Source: Saprospiraceae bacterium | Lineage (GTDB): Bacteria; Bacteroidota; Bacteroidia; Chitinophagales; Saprospiraceae | NCBI GenBank assembly: GCA_025455635.1 | Contig: JALOMF010000240.1 | Coordinates: 1-6,494 of the forward strand | Length of the DNA stretch: 6,494 bases | Reading direction: 5' to 3' | Shown here: positions 6,474 through 6,494 of the stretch, piece after piece | How positions within the stretch are numbered: position 1 is the first letter of the stretch | How the letters are laid out: the number at the start of each line of letters is the position of its first letter | Made by a program: the position numbers and the translations under genes | Notes under the pieces: model-generated | What the model saw: only the letters and a program-made list of their open reading frames with translations | Databases searched by the model: none | Told to the model about the DNA's origin: nothing

Positions 6474-6494
6474 CAGGACTCGGTGAGCGCGGGC

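Larger units (their letters stand above)
5228..6494. other. Eukaryotic-type intergenic or 3'-flanking DNA without a convincing gene
   Basis: After the stop at 5227 I see no supported coding region on either strand. Open frames here are short (up to about 120 codons), lack recognisable domains, and have irregular composition. Notable items are a 15-T run at 5280-5294 inside a longer pyrimidine tract, an 8-A run at 5391-5398, and a long pyrimidine tract at 5801-5833 followed by GTTAG that resembles a splice acceptor. AATAAA occurs at 6072-6077 and 6442-6447, and a TATA-like site lies near the right edge. The first few hundred bases are probably the 3' UTR of the acidic-protein gene. No tRNA cloverleaf was found. 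Confidence 0.5.

Overview
The window is two unlike pieces of DNA joined near position 4390. Bases 1 to about 4390 look like a bacterial chromosome, most likely Bacteroidota and possibly of the Saprospiria kind. This part is dense with intron-free minus-strand genes: a Tat-signal Gfo/Idh/MocA oxidoreductase cut by the left edge, a Tat-signal WG-repeat protein, a MoxR-type AAA+ ATPase, and a succinylglutamate desuccinylase/aspartoacylase-like zinc hydrolase. The placement in Bacteroidota rests on gene content, AT-rich leaders without a clear Shine-Dalgarno, and repeat-type spacers. It is inference, not a database result.

The bacterial genes run right to left (hydrolase, moxR, WG protein, oxidoreductase). 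The moxR stop and the WG start are only 26 bases apart, so those two may share a transcript. A 30-bp perfect hairpin built from a degenerate 7-base unit separates the hydrolase from moxR and contains the hydrolase stop codon. A second, imperfect inverted repeat (about 4296-4390) lies upstream of the hydrolase, exactly where the bacterial-looking sequence ends. The WG gene is visibly more AT-rich than the three genes around it. No metabolic pathway linking the four genes is evident.

From about 4390 to 6494 the sequence looks eukaryotic. Bases 4390-5227 on the plus strand are best read as the 3' part of a spliced gene with two GT-AG introns, both phase 1. They join into an open frame for a strongly acidic, Ser/Asp/Gly-rich, probably disordered C-terminus ending in an SDSDDE-type tail. 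The remaining 1.27 kb has homopyrimidine tracts and short scattered open frames but no convincing gene. A TATA-like element sits at the right edge. The eukaryotic host could not be identified; a microbial eukaryote such as an alga is a guess.

The main points of interest are the abrupt bacterial/eukaryotic join, which is most simply a chimeric assembly but could be an integration; the heptamer hairpin; a 13-base motif shared by the two introns; and the perfect Tat motif on a WG-repeat protein. No clearly new multi-gene system was found.
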